From Acanthacorydalis orientalis (taxonomy: Eukaryota > Arthropoda > Insecta > Megaloptera > Corydalidae): a DNA stretch of 64,000 nt. The translations under genes and the position numbers were made by a program. Numbering within the stretch: the first letter of the stretch is position 1; each line of letters opens with the position of its first letter. Under the pieces are notes generated by a model. That model worked only from the letters and a program-made list of their open reading frames with translations, was not told the DNA's origin and did not search any database. This document shows, in pieces, positions 11,101 through 18,977 of the stretch. The stretch is taken from positions 9,226,768-9,290,767 of the forward strand of contig CM068325.1 in NCBI GenBank assembly GCA_034766995.1, in the 5' to 3' direction.

Positions 11101-11348
11101 CAGTCAATAACAGAAACTGGACTACCTTACATTGCCTGGCGGAGAATAAGAATGAAAACATGGTCGAAGTTGCACGTTTGCTGGTGTCTGAAGGCATTTC
11201 GATCGATGCTCGTAATGAAGACGGAAAGACTCCTCTCGATATTGCATGTATATTCGGTTCTAGCGCATTCTGCGAGTTTTTAATTACAGAAATGAAAGCG
11301 AATATTAAAGCAGTCGAAAAAGGAAATGAGCTTCCTTACGTTATCTAG
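5190..11348 (+). CDS. nuclease-like / NACHT NTPase / ankyrin-repeat protein, 2052 aa, single exon
   Basis: Seen: residues about 36-95 carry the pattern of DUF4297/Cap4-type PD-(D/E)xK nucleases: GRDYQYK, then E65, D73-D74 (FDDIV) and YQLKH with the Q-x-K signature (Q91, K93). A DFFSKLRIRVD block follows near 212-222, typical after such domains. The NACHT core has a Walker A (ADPGMGKST, 650-658), a Walker B (ILFDAFDEI, 726-734), a sensor MFLTSRPNE (757-765) and a distal HRMFAEYFAAEFF (about 975-987). From about 1058 to 2045 come about 29 ankyrin repeats, the last third being 70-residue pairs encoded by a 210-bp DNA repeat. Known: STAND NTPases oligomerise when their repeats sense a ligand and activate the N-terminal effector. 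Inferred: an intracellular sensor that would cut DNA on activation, resembling bacterial Avs systems. The ATG at 5190 was chosen because it follows the acceptor and precedes the conserved domain. No signal peptide or membrane segment was seen. The frame is intact, so the gene is probably functional. Confidence 0.85.
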   Translation: MPSSTNNQVSIVPADEHNVDPFENSYTSSGDKICSHGRDYQYKVIVYLMCKQLNANSEYFRLACEMDDAGKFDDIVLHYVENNEWKYKLYQLKHVSGKNKKINSNKIFEKESKNSRYSLNMYFDSFEKEIKAKNFENKHEGKIVEVILMTNVGLDFSNDLHKNIFEKCNEEIGVVYKFKKGREVLVHFLKYEHSLRGKVLNENGDLSVDAEDFFSKLRIRVDFCDEEAERKTKDEIKKFLRVDDEEYVDNVYKDLYNNIARWVCDPRGYFVGRRKCMEWFTEAKEKIKNPSDVFSEFHLNRIRTHDVRFIEESLRKFRNIFEQNARVCHVRTRCSVDFSLVKVAQCLEEGTFRLIGDDEFITYDKNKLINDLRLNEIRVLVIACFSCKTLDIPSWERIKFIIVAKSISLTVNNVQCIDDEFKFIELVQSKQEELLEKEIRFQTRCRKVQQVFRPDIRHIIGNDFLFKLVTSADPVEIDSSADRLRSTDAFYIDRRVSYGNEIDMARFGLNDRDDVYVFSGMTETQLRELCEEKSVRRRDDFSNRGARLDDSKRDERESNGAGETDGEADDEADVIFLLPERNPEEKFKRFCESYAGKNVVWIEHSETRFYLRKASRSIRRVRDFVREGITNRFDDRRLTDLNDDIIIVCADPGMGKSTLLSRLASNLIEDEDRHAWILHVNLTDHVKDFGDRKTFDVDSATEFIADSRRFGAFERSLFAEWPEVTILFDAFDEIAPDHRRAVVELVTSLNRNERFRMFLTSRPNEKEYLEDVFNRLCYRLDPFDKENMASFLTNRWNPSGDVDRDRSTRFIDALIDSVKSSTVDRSERLMNTPLECRLIGDVFEKEHKVFVEGRDDPPLPKRVDVLELFEEFVLLKWKIYVEEKKKQYIHPASPLERKHLEDSFFLFKENHRLASVYLLFGDKIDLDNLKRNDSECILDKKEKRQLKRFLKEIESGDEKTGIIQSVRDGTPKYTHRMFAEYFAAEFFHELVEDDRQKSREFLAEAMFHSERKTFKLFFDRLSIKDQTSSKIFKILLNCDEDRFDDFIDKEESSTFVSSTDKFGRNALHLCATYEFDNIFQQLLRREFDMNARDDFFGYTPVQYACVAQMWKNLDLLLTKSDENITDFISDKIQCLLHASKNGYKEIVRNLMEHTEATHRDEFINTIDGDKRTPLYYAAISGHVSLTKYIMEETNVNLSHKYDYDGNTILHSLARISEERDGSMEIVRLLANTDLVNTRNIEGRTPLHYAANCASKSVYECLLNANQADVFVTDNSKLTLLHMLVATHDEQKIGIVKELICRGISIDARDEYGRTPLHIGCEFGSRALCEYLITEMRADIKAVNNSNWTTLHYLAKNKNENMVEVARLVVSEGVSIEARHNYGSTPLLVACSFGSRAFCEYLITEVKADIKAVSNRYWTTLHCLAENKNENMVEIARLLVSEGIPIEARNEDGGTPLLVACSFGSRALCEYLITEMKADIMEVNNRNWTTLHCLAENKNDYMVEVARLLVSEGIPIEARNEDGNTPLHVACSFGSRAHCEYLIMEAKADIKAVNNKNWTTLHSLAKNKNENMIEVARLLVSEGISIEAREEHGRTTLHLACSFGSRAFCEYLITEVKVDIKAVSNRYWTTLHCLAENKNENMVEIARLLVSEGIPIEARNEDGDTPLLVACSFGSHAHCEYLITEAKADTKAVNNKNWTTLHSLAKNKNENMIEVARLLVSEGISTEAREEHGRTTLHLACSFGSRAFCEYLITEVKADIKAVSNRYWTTLHCLAENKNENMVEIARLLVSEGIPIEARNEDGGTPLLVACSFGSRALCEYLITEMKADIMAVNNRNWTTLHCLAENKNENMIAVARLLVSGGVSIEARNEDGDTPLLVACSFGSRALCEYLITEMRADIKAVNNSNWTILHYLAKNKNENMVEVARLVVSEGVSIEARHNYGSTPLLVACSFGSRALCEYLITEMQADIMAVNNRNWTTLHCLAENKNENMVEVARLLVSEGISIDARNEDGKTPLDIACIFGSSAFCEFLITEMKANIKAVEKGNELPYVI
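9111..11330 (+). repeat. 210-bp coding tandem array (paired ankyrin repeats)
   Basis: Units start at 9111 and every 210 bases after it (9321, 9531 ... 11001), giving ten full copies and a partial one from 11211. Each encodes two ankyrin repeats of about 34 and 36 residues (TPLLVACSFGSRALCEYLI... and NWTTLHCLAENKNENMVEVARLLVSEG). Units are nearly identical in DNA, silent sites included. The pairs at 9741+9951 and 10161+10371 are closest to each other, showing a 420-bp higher-order duplication. The unit at 10791 and the first half of 11001 match 9111/9321. This is the pattern of recent unequal crossing-over or gene conversion. Confidence 0.95.
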
Positions 11349-11514
11349 TACGATAAGGATGAAAGTATGATCGAAATCACACGGTCTCGTCGATCGTGTT
11401 AAAAAGAAAAGGAATCGCTGCGTACGACTGTAAAGTGTATTTTGTAGAACTGTAGGATGGGAGAAACTTTTTATATCGTGTAAAACTGAGTTTTATTAGA
11501 AGTTTATAAATACG

Positions 11515-11540
11515 AATAAAAGATGACATGAGTAAATAAA
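11515..11540 (+). terminator. polyadenylation signals of the NACHT-ankyrin gene
   Basis: Two AATAAA hexamers, at 11515 and 11535, lie 165-190 bases after the stop codon at 11346-11348. Their placement supports a eukaryotic transcript with a short 3' untranslated region. Confidence 0.65.
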
Positions 11541-12854
11541 ATACTGTATTAGTTTTAAACAATGTAAACTGCGGATAGAAATAATCTTCGTATATTCCCT
11601 ATGCTCTTTTGGAAATTTATGATTATCAACTCATTATATTTCATCCGTAATTACTATTGTCATTAGTTTTCAAGTACATAGTAAAATGTAAAATCACTGA
11701 ATTAATAAATTTGGAGCTGATGTTTTACTATTGATTATTATATCTGTTTAATAAATAACTTGCTATTAAATAATACTTATTATGTTTAAAGACTATTGAA
11801 TATTAGTTACAAAAAAAAAAAAAAAAAAAAAAAACTAATCTGTCCTAATTATTTTTGATTTTTTTATAATGAAATCAAAAAGAAAAAAAAAGCAGGAATG
11901 CACAAGAATTCTATGATTTCAAAGTGTTGGTCTTTTTCTGAACACTAATTTTGATGTTCCTTGCATGTCCTTTATGCATTTTTGTTCTATTATTTTTTTA
12001 TCCGCATTGAAGTTTAAAAGATGTACACAAATATATTTCATTATAATTAAACTGACGTATCTGAAAGTTATTTTAAGTTAATTAAATTTGATCAGTGGCA
12101 AATTTATAGCTGTGTTTGGTGTCCACTATTATCCATATTAAATTGAAGATTTCTCCTCTTAATGTTGAATTAACACATTCTTATAACAATTTTACATATA
12201 TGTATAGGTTAAAAGAATGTTTCTTTGGAAAATGCGAAATAAACAAGTTTAACCATGATTTCAGTAATACGTCAGAAATTAGAAATGTTTCTGCATAAAA
12301 ATCCTCTCGGAACAGTTATAAAGTTAATAATGTTTGATGAGATTTGCATTCTGTGATGATGACTTCTAGATAAATATCTCGATGGGCAAAATAATGTCGA
12401 AACTGTGCAAAACACTGTACCTGGTCGATTACACAACAGTATTATTAAAAGCGATGTAGAAATAATCGAGGAGAGAATGCGACAGATATTCGATAGTGTC
12501 GATCGAATCCCGCAAATATCTCTTCGATAATACTTTGACCGAAGTGGCGTTTCAAGAATTTTGCATTACCACGCCTTAAGTCGGGCCTCATCTAAAATTG
12601 AAGTGGTTTGATATTTGTAGGTAATATATATTTTGTTTCTGTCTGATATTGTATATGTCTGACAATTAACCATTACTATATAAAACTAATTAATAATAAA
12701 ATTACAAATTTTTAATTATATCCTTTTTTTAAAAAAAGGGACAAATAAAATATGAAATATATTTGCTAAATATAAAAATATGTACTGATCAAGATATGAA
12801 AATATATGATACATTCATTACAAATTGAATATAATTTCACTGCTAATACTTTAC
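11541..12854. other. AT-rich intergenic DNA, no gene seen
   Basis: Only short frames without domains. It contains a run of 24 A at 11811-11834 and several A-rich stretches. The LTR of the following gypsy element probably begins near the right end, but its outer edge could not be fixed. Confidence 0.5.
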
Positions 12855-12929
12855 ATATAGATAAGGACTTTTACTAACCTGATGGAAGTGTTATGATAAC
12901 AGAACAGTTGAGCATCAACATTAAAAATA

Positions 12930-14731
12930 CAGTGGTACCTCGACTTGCGAACTTAATTCGTTGCAGTCCAAGGTTCGTATCTCGAAACGCAGTTTTCCAT
13001 TATATCTTAGGGCGAATCAATTAATCCGTTCTCAGACTTACAAATTTTGAAAAGAATGCGTTTGTATCCAAAATATAATTATTTTTATTTAAGAGATTTT
13101 TGGTTTTACACGGTTTAATAAAAAAACATTTTCGTTAAGTGCTGCCTACGATGATTCCTTTTTCTATTCGGTGAAGAAGGTTCGAGAAAGCTATACATCG
13201 TTGATCGAGTCTGTCGCCTTGTCAATGCCCTCCTAAAGTGATTAATGACATTCTCATTAAAATTTTCGGTGGCTCTACAGACGACGTCTTGGTTCGGATG
13301 TCACTTGCTAACCATCTCTCTTAATTCTCTCCAGTGTTGTAAGATTTTTTTACATCATTTCTTTTAATGACTTCTTTTTTTGTTGCTATCTTCTTCGGCC
13401 TCTGAAGACATTTACTGTTCTTCGTCATCCTTTTCTTTTTCCTGCTCTCTTCTTAACTCTTGTAGGTATTCAGTAGTCAGATCAACCTTGTGCTGTCCTA
13501 CTAACTCGTCGATGTCTGCTTCTTTAACTTTTAAGTGAATAGCATTAGCCGAGGAAACAACCGTATCTATAGTAATGTCAGTTTCGCTTTCAAGTCTTTC
13601 TGAGTGAGTTTCTCGAACGCATACTCTTTTGCAGGCTGATTTCACTTGCTTATGCCTGTAGTCTTCTGTTTTCATCAATTCCTGAAATTCATTTAAGTAC
13701 TTTTTGGCAGCTTCTTTGTCAGCACTAGCACTTTCTCCATGCCTTACTACACTGTGGATACCGGTTCTGTTCTTAAATTTTTCAAACGATCCTTTACTAG
13801 CTTTAAATTCCTCATTGATATTTTCGGTGCTGCTAGTGGATGGGAAATTCAGTGTAAGATCTCCTTAAATAGCTTGAGATTTCAAACAAATCATGTTTTG
13901 AGGTACACTATATTCTTTTAGTTGCATGTCATTAATCCAGACAAGTAATAAATATTCCATTTCTTCCATAACTTTACTCGCTTGGTCACATCCAGATTCT
14001 TGTAAGAATCTGCTCTCTTGACAGTTGTAGTTATGGTGGATTTGGACAAGTTATATTGTGCGCACAAATCAATTTGTCTAATCCCTTTCTCATATTTTTT
14101 CTCGATTTCTTTCTTCTATTCAATTGTGATTTTCTTTCTTCTTCCTTCTCAGTTCCATATTTAATTTCTTCGGTTCCATATTTAAAAAGGTTGATTAAGA
14201 AATTGACGCTTATATTACAGGTTATGTCATGAAAGTAATATGAATCTATAATAAAACACGTCATTCGAGTTTGTCTTTTTTGGACGTTATTTCATTTATC
14301 GTTATTTAGTTTTTTAAAAAATACGTAAGTAATTTTATTTGTTACAACGAATAAGATACTGTCTCTTATAATAGAATTTCTAACGTATGTTTTTAAAAAC
14401 TTTAAATCTACAATGAAACATTTCTATTGACATCTATCGATTTTTCATGTTGCACACATTTTTTTAAAATAGTTTGTATCAGTTGCAACAGAAGAAACAG
14501 TTACAGTATTTCGGTGAACCTTCTTTGGGATACACTGCCCCATAATGTCAGAAACAAGAAATATATTTTATGAAAGTGATAATGAAAGTATCACTGCCAA
14601 ATTATAAACACATGTTATTGTACTCGGAAATCTCATGCTTTATATATCGAAATTAAGTTCGTATTTAGAAGCCAAAATAGAGTACGGAAAAAGTTCGTAT
14701 GTAGAGCGGTTCGTAAGTCGAGGTACCACTG
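12930..14731 (-). mobile_element. pogo/Tigger DNA transposon, internally deleted
   Basis: Terminal inverted repeats CAGTGGTACCTCGACTT(G/A)CG sit at both ends, flanked by TA at 12928-12929 and 14732-14733, as expected for pogo elements. Length is 1802 bp. The minus strand holds a decayed transposase in pieces. The insertion lies inside the LTR of gypsy element 1, so it is younger than that element. Confidence 0.88.
13412..14264 (-). pseudogene. Tigger-like transposase pseudogene lacking the DDE core
   Basis: Reading from 14264 downward, the first piece shows a CENP-B/pogo-type helix-turn-helix (basic start, EKKYEKG, IRQIDLCAQYNLSKS in one frame). Then comes the Tc5-type DNA-binding part (FEKFKNRTGIHSVVRHGE near 13790-13740) and KEAAKKYLNEFQELMKTE. 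The text jumps from there to the acidic C-terminal tail (KEADIDELVGQHKVDLTTEYLQ... at 13678-13412). The catalytic DDE_1 region is absent, and several frameshifts and stops separate the pieces. Confidence 0.8.
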
Positions 14732-14884
14732 TATTCTAATACGTCGGAAACCTTCAAGAGAGTCTCTTTTTTAATGAATGGAAGGGTGCCAGTGTGAACT
14801 GTTTTAATACCTACTAACCATACGAATTTTAATATAAATTTCCTCTCCAAAATGATTAGTAGAAGTATATTGCATACTGTATTG
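14732..14884. repeat. LTR segment of gypsy element 1 (copy also at 16864-17016)
   Basis: 153 bp repeated in the same orientation at 16864-17016 with about one visible difference. Here it is in proper LTR context, between the purine tract end at 14946 and the Tigger insertion. At 16864 it is fused to the pol gene. Confidence 0.9.
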
Positions 14885-15068
14885 TGTAATAAAAGTGCAA
14901 CTGTATATGGGGGCAGCACTTATCAATCAAAGTACTAACCATGACATCTCCCTTTTTTTTTACAAAAATGAAATAACAAAACAAATTTATAAAAAATGAT
15001 TATTGACAATAATCCTTCATAGAACAGTTATTGTTAAAAATATTAGTACAACATTAAATGAGAGACTC

Positions 15069-16370
15069 TTAAGTTACATAGTCTTTTAGATAAGAAGGTT
15101 GATAAACATTTCGCCCGCTGCGAGTGACATATACACCGTTGTCATTATCGTTACTAGGTTCGTTATTTAGTTGCTCAGTCTCTTCAGTATTCGTCTGACA
15201 AGCTGTGTAACTTGAATTATTATCAGTTCTGTTTTCTGTATTCTCAGAGACTGAACTTTCATTGTAACGTCTAGTTTCATTTCTTATCTCTATTGGTTCT
15301 TTTGTGTCTTTTGTAAGATGTATTCTATTGCGTGTAAATGATGAACCATTCTCTGTCTTTACTCTATAAGCTCTATTATTTTCATCCCTGTTTAGTACTA
15401 TAGCCCTATCCCAGGTACCTGTTTTATTCTTTATTCTAACATTTTCTCCCTTTTCAAATCTATTTAAATCTTTGGCTCGCTTGTCATGATAATACTTTTG
15501 CGCTTTTTGTCTTAACAATAACTCATTTCTTATTGGCTTATTATAATCTTGCTTTAAACTAGGAATATCAGACAAGACACCTTTTACATTTTTTCCTTGC
15601 ATTACAAAGTTTGGCGACGGTATTTTTTCTGAGATAGGTGTATTATTAAATTCTAGAATAGCTAAGTATGCGTCTTTTTTGTCTAAGTAAGTTTTTTTAA
15701 TTACTTTTTTAATCGTTTGAATATGACGTTCTACCATTCCATTACTTTGCGGATAGGTTGGACTAGACATAACATGCTTAAATTTCCATTCTTTAGTGAA
15801 CTTCTTAAATTCTATACTCGAGAATTGGGGACCATTGTCTGATCTCACTTCTTTAGGAATTCCCCAATGTACAAAACATGACTTTAACGACTTAATAACC
15901 GTGATACTTGATTCATCTATTAATGGCAGTACATCTACATATTTAGAATAATAGTCTACAACTAGCAAATTAGCTTTTCTTTGGATATAAAATATATCTA
16001 CGCCTACTACTTCCCACGACTCATTCGGTACTACTGAGAGCTTCAAACTTTCCTTTGGATTTGAGTTTTGGAATGTTAAGCACGTTTTACAATTAGTTAC
16101 TTTACTTTCTATGTCTTTATTCATACGTGGCCAAAATACAATTTCTCTAGCTCTTGCTTTAGTCTTTTCTATACCTAAGTGATTATAATGTAATTTATTT
16201 AGTACTTCTTCTCTTAGACAATTTGGAACTATTATACAGTTATTTTTAAATAGCAAGCCATCATATTCATATATATCTGCATTATAAGTATGATAAGCTT
16301 TGACCAACTCAGGTACATCTTTAATTTCTTTAGGCCATCCTTCTATTATTAATTGTTTGACTGTTTGCAA
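15069..16370 (-). pseudogene. gypsy integrase (433-codon open frame) of element 1
   Basis: The frame shows the zinc-binding H-H-C-C module (HYNHLGIEKTKARAR ... NCKTC), then the rve catalytic core with VDIFYIQ, RSDNGPQFS and GMVERHIQTIKK, which supply the D, D and E residues. A C-terminal region follows with RAKDLNRFEKGENVRIK and WDRAIVLNRDENNRAYRV, the usual chromodomain-like fold of this clade, ending in SGRNVYQPSYLKDYVT. It would insert reverse-transcribed DNA, but the 5' part of pol is deleted and a frameshift separates it from RNase H at 16394, so it is a relic. The open length suggests a fairly young copy. Confidence 0.88.
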
Positions 16371-16393
16371 CTCTTTATCTCTGTCTGTTTCTT

Positions 16394-16862
16394 CTATATA
16401 TATATCTGTTTTTTATCAGAACTGATCTCACCAGATAAAGTTAATTCTAATATGTACATTTTCGGACCAATATCCTCTTTTGACTCGCTTACGTGTGCTC
16501 TCGATAATATATCTGCTAATACCAAATCTTTACCACGCTTGTATGTTATTTTAAGATCATATGGTTGAAGCCGCATTCTCATTTTCTGTAGCCTAACAGG
16601 TATATCAGATATTTTTCTTTTAAAAATTGTAATAAGTGGTTTGTGATCTGATTCAACTTCAAAAGGTTTCCCTATAACATATTGTCTAAAACGCTCACAC
16701 CCAAATACAATAGCATATAACTCTTTTTCAATTTGCGCATAAGACTTTTGACAATCAGTAAAAGCTTGTGATGCGTATGCTACAGGCAAATTATTTTGTA
16801 GTAGCACTGCACCTACACCTGTGCTGCTAGCATCTACGCTTATTTTGCAAGGTTTGTTTACA
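16394..16862 (-). pseudogene. gypsy RNase H fragment of element 1
   Basis: The minus strand from about 16862 reads VDASSTGVGAVLLQNN, PVAYASQAFTDCQKSYAQIEKE, SDHKPLITIFKRK and VLADILSRA, the standard RNase H segment at the end of Ty3/gypsy reverse transcriptases. Upstream it stops abruptly at 16863, where LTR sequence begins, so the polymerase domain with its YxDD box is missing. It overlaps integrase only after a frameshift. Confidence 0.88.
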
Positions 16863-17202
16863 GTATTCTAATACGTCGGAAACCTTCAAGAGAGTCTCTT
16901 TTTTAATGAATGGAAGGGTGCCAGTGTGAACTGTTTTAATACCTACTAACCATACGAATTTTAGTATAAATTTCCTCTCCAAAATGATTAGTAGAAGTAT
17001 ATTGCATACTGTATTGGAATGAAAAGGGATCCGGCACAATTAAAAATAATACCGAACGATAGCGTTCAACAATGTATTTCACAATATATGCAAGGGTTCC
17101 GTGCAAAGGAACAACGAATACAAGTGACTGTGAGGTGTACTGAAAACATGTCTACTTACGACGACTGTTGATGAACGAGAGACCAACGCTAAGGACGCGC
17201 AG

Positions 17203-17634
17203 ATGGTCCTTAGCATAGATAAAGTATCTCTAGATGACAACGTGCGGGTTAAAAATCTATGGCATGAAAACGATGGACTGGTGGGGTGCGGGGTATTAAT
17301 TTTGTGGACTTAATTAGATGGCACTGTTCGCGCGATATTTTTGCGGGTGGTTTGAACACTTCAAATTTTAATATTAGCGCTAGTGTACGTTCCAATTCAG
17401 AAATGTTTAGTTTAAACACATTTTATAAAATTTTTAAAGAAATGAATTCAATATAAAATACGAAATTCATTACATCAAAATTATTATAAAATTGTGTTAA
17501 AATTAAACATTTCTGAATGAATGTAAATAAATTTTAAATAATTTCAATTTTTTTGCAATCATACTATTGTTTGATGCTGTTTAAAATTCACAAAAAAGAC
17601 AATTATCTATGTAACTTATTAATTTTTAAAAATA
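17203..17634. repeat. dispersed non-coding repeat, copy 1
   Basis: Shares blocks such as TCTAGATGACAA, AATCTATGGCATGAAAACGAT and a conserved AT-rich tail with 25675-26110 and 34258-34720. At 25675 the repeat runs straight into a P-like transposase fragment, and here it would do so after removing the gypsy at 17635-22518. It is therefore probably the 3' non-coding end of a P-like element. Confidence 0.65.
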
Positions 17635-17825
17635 AGTTTCATGATGGATTGTTTCTAATAGTCACTCCTCTATTTGAATCTCAATTTCTGTCCTTTTCTT
17701 CCTTCAGAGAGTGTTACGACCCGTGATGAAACTCTCAGTCTCCCTGTTTACAACTAGTGTTGCCATGGTCACCCTTCTCTCTCTCTCTGTCTCTCTCTAG
17801 TACGTATGATACCGTAACAAAATTA

Positions 17826-18873
17826 TTAATTCATAATAAAGTCTTTAAATTTTCCTGGAAGTTTTGAACGCTTCCTTGGTAGAGTCGATGGATACGTCGA
17901 TTCTGATTTTGAAACAGCAATTGAAGTTCCCTGTTGAGAATCTGGTTGCGTCGTGTTCGGAGATTCGTTCATTGATTTCGAGACTTGATTCTTGTTGTGA
18001 ATCTCAGGAGTTGCCTTTGGACTAGATAATAGACTTTGTCGTTGAAACAAAGACAATGAATGAATCTGTTGCGGATGACTGAATTCCCAGATGCTCTAGG
18101 CGTTGAGAAAAGTTTGTCGTAGGTCGAATATGAACTAAGTTGCGTCTGTAATTTGTTCCCTTGACATTAATTACATAGTCTCTGTCACTGAACTTGTTCA
18201 CTATTTTCCCTTTTTCCCACGTTTTGTCGACGTCCGGGTGAATTTGCACCGTCACTGGTTGACCGATCACGAGCTTTGGTAGATTTCTCGTCTTCCTGTC
18301 GTAGTAGGATTTCGACCTGCGCCTATTCAACTCGAGTTTGTCCAGTACTTCGGGAATTATTTGAGGTAGTAGTTTCTCCATTGTCACTGGAAGTCCGGTG
18401 CGCGTTCGTCGAGAAAAAATCCGTTGGACGGGGCTCGAACCGATCTTGTTTGTTGTGTTGCGCCATTGTAAAATCATGAGCCATAGGTCTTCTCCGGATT
18501 CGTTTGCTTTCTTGACTAGTTTCTTGGCAATTTTGACTGCAGATTCTGCTCTACCATTCCCACGCTGGTGTTTTGGTGCAGAAATCACAATCGTGAATGC
18601 CCAGTTACGGGCGAGTTTCTCCATTAGCTGATTTTTGAAATTGGTTCCATTATCGCTGCATAGTCTCATGGGAATGCCGTGTCTACTGAAATTTCGTTTG
18701 CACGTGGCGATAAGTGTCTCAGCCGACATGTCCTGTAATATATCAAGTTCAAAATAATCAGAATAATGATCGCCAGTGATAAGAAACTTTCGTTTTTCTC
18801 CTTTTAGCTTAGAGAAAAATACGTCCATCGATACGTATTGGAATCGGTATTCTGGAATCTCGTGCGACTGCAT
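17826..18873 (-). pseudogene. gypsy element 2 integrase
   Basis: The frame 18873-18022 reads the catalytic core and tail: YVSMDVFFSKLKGEKRKFLITGD holds the first D, CSDNGTNFKNQ the second, and RGNGRAESAVKIAKKLVKK the E. A C-terminal region with KTRNLPKLVIGQPVTVQ and DRDYVINVKGTNYRRN follows. A second frame (18056-17826) continues the tail (SKSESTYPSTLPRKRSKLPGKFKDF). The zinc-binding N-terminal part (around 18960-18880, including CETCW) lies in another frame. Broken by frameshifts. Confidence 0.85.
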
Positions 18874-18977
18874 GGGAGGCTGCTGTTGCGATTTTGCAAA
18901 TTTCCAGCAAGTTTCGCACGATTGAATTTTAAGTCCAATGTCGGAGGTAATTCCAGGCCAAAAAATTGTCTCTCTTG

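Larger units (their letters stand above)
12855..17016 (-). mobile_element. Ty3/gypsy element 1, deleted; 3' LTR split by a Tigger insertion
   Basis: On the minus strand the element keeps the RNase H end of reverse transcriptase, an integrase frame, a purine tract (about 14947-14961) and an LTR whose TG end is at 14946. The LTR is interrupted at 14732 by the Tigger at 12930-14731 and resumes below 12930; its CA end is uncertain. A 153-bp piece of the same LTR recurs at 16864-17016, fused directly to pol, so gag, protease, most of the reverse transcriptase and much of the 5' LTR are gone. Left boundary approximate. Confidence 0.75.

Noticed and set aside
9329..11197. Minus-strand open frames (up to 228 codons) with repeated peptides opposite the ankyrin array
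   Set aside because: They are exact antisense shadows of the 210-bp coding repeat. The plus strand carries the recognisable ankyrin text and the long frame.
5190..11348. Bacterial contamination or endosymbiont origin of the contig as explanation for the intronless NACHT gene
   Set aside because: It is flanked on both sides by insect transposons, has a eukaryotic acceptor before the ATG and AATAAA signals after the stop, and no bacterial neighbours. Horizontal transfer long ago remains possible.
14665..14919. 84-codon frame and its twin at 16827-17039 as a repeated small protein
   Set aside because: Both are readings of the LTR segment of gypsy 1; one runs into Tigger sequence and the other into pol.
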